This document shows positions 63,592 through 64,000 of a stretch of DNA of 64,000 bases, in pieces. The notes under the pieces were generated by a model. The model did no database searches and was not told where the DNA came from. It saw nothing but the letters and a program-made list of their open reading frames with translations. The stretch is from Pseudomonas shirazensis (lineage in GTDB: Bacteria > Pseudomonadota > Gammaproteobacteria > Pseudomonadales > Pseudomonadaceae): the NCBI RefSeq assembly GCF_014268785.2, contig NZ_JABWRD020000003.1, positions 62,001 through 126,000 of the forward strand, given 5' to 3'. A program made the translations under genes and the position numbers. Within the stretch, counting starts at the first letter, position 1, and each line of letters opens with the position of its first letter.

Positions 63592-64000
63592 CAGATCGTC
63601 CCCCGCCGCGGTGGGTTGACGTCGTTGAGGTAGTAGTTGCCGATGGCGTGATACTTCCAGCGCACCGGGTCGTGAAGGGTGTGCACGCGGGCGTTGCGCC
63701 AGTGGCGGTCGAGGTTGTGTTCGGCCAGGGTGGCCTGGCTGCCGGCCAGCTCGAACAGCGTGGTGCTGGCGGCGAGGGCGATTTCGGTGCTGATGGCACG
63801 GGCCTCGGCGACGGCAATCGAGGCTGCGGCCACTCGCTCGGCGGCTGTCTCCGGCGTGGCTGCCGCGGCCTGGTCGAGGAATTCGCCAGCACGTTCCAGC
63901 AGTGCTTCGCTGGCATGCAGGCGGATCGACAGCTGGCCGAAGCTCTTCAGGGTCAGCGGGTCGTCGACGGCCTTGTCGTGGCCCGAATCGACCCATGGCC
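63591..64000 (-). CDS. SfnB-like acyl-CoA dehydrogenase family protein, 3' part
   Basis: This is the C-terminal 135 or so residues of a protein whose start lies beyond the window. The helical sequence (SFGQLSIRLHASEALLERAG, AAERVAAASIAVAEARAIST, ELAGSQATLAEHNLDRHWRN) is the C-terminal four-helix domain of the acyl-CoA dehydrogenase fold. The ending RWKYHAIGNYYLNDVNPPRR is typical of SfnB-type sulfur-acquisition oxidoreductases. Such flavoproteins are induced by sulfate starvation and act with two-component monooxygenases on sulfones or sulfonates. Its TGA overlaps the ATG of the monooxygenase gene (TGATG). Confidence 0.85.
   Translation of the reverse strand, partial: PWVDSGHDKAVDDPLTLKSFGQLSIRLHASEALLERAGEFLDQAAAATPETAAERVAAASIAVAEARAISTEIALAASTTLFELAGSQATLAEHNLDRHWRNARVHTLHDPVRWKYHAIGNYYLNDVNPPRRGTI

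Overview
This window is high-GC chromosomal DNA from a Pseudomonas, most likely of the P. putida group. The evidence is the close resemblance (from memory) of its sulfate-ester genes to the atsK/sftP/astA region of P. putida S-313, an adjacent gabD-gabT pair, a desA-type desaturase beside c-di-GMP genes, and GCTCCTACAGG-ended REP-like repeats. No prophage integrase, transposase, rRNA or CRISPR array was seen.

Layout. 1-4098: housekeeping genes (ABC-F ATPase, MscS-like channel, RhtB/LysE exporter, DUF2789, an unknown membrane protein, a CBS-domain protein). 4244-21803: a twelve-gene minus-strand operon, the most unusual part of the window. It starts with srfA, srfB (actin/Hsp70-like ATPase) and srfC (dynamin-like P-loop protein). 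It continues with a bitopic membrane protein, a secreted vWA protein resembling the periplasmic half of PpkA, and TagT-, TagS-, TagR- and TagQ-like genes. In P. aeruginosa the Tag genes control the H1 type VI secretion system, but no T6SS or kinase gene is here. It ends with a second coiled-coil lipoprotein and two paralogous membrane vWA proteins whose N-terminal module is shared with SrfA. Two divergent genes (22014-23933) may belong with it.

24003-25877: LysR regulator, TauE/SafE exporter and a tRNA-Arg(CCG). 25997-35942: sulfate-ester scavenging locus, with atsC and atsB (a fused double permease) divergent from atsR-atsK, then sftR divergent from sftP-astA. Together these genes import organic sulfate esters and release their sulfate during sulfur starvation. 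36400-39300: gabD and gabT (GABA catabolism). 39438-40721: REC-HDOD regulator.

40913-54149: a contact-dependent inhibition locus in the order cdiB, HlyC-like acyltransferase, 3057-residue CdiA, cdiI, then two orphan immunity-type genes. The AT-rich toxin/immunity segment is typical of exchangeable CdiA-CT/CdiI cassettes. 54150-55300: two REP-like elements, a potentially pseudoknotted RNA leader and two small Pseudomonas-type genes, one carrying a REP-like element in frame. 55287-59625: diguanylate cyclase, desA desaturase, and a PAS-GGDEF-EAL protein. 59659-64000: sulfur-scavenging operon (SfnB-like, FMN monooxygenase, metQ, metN, metI) in which metQ has an in-frame TAA stop.
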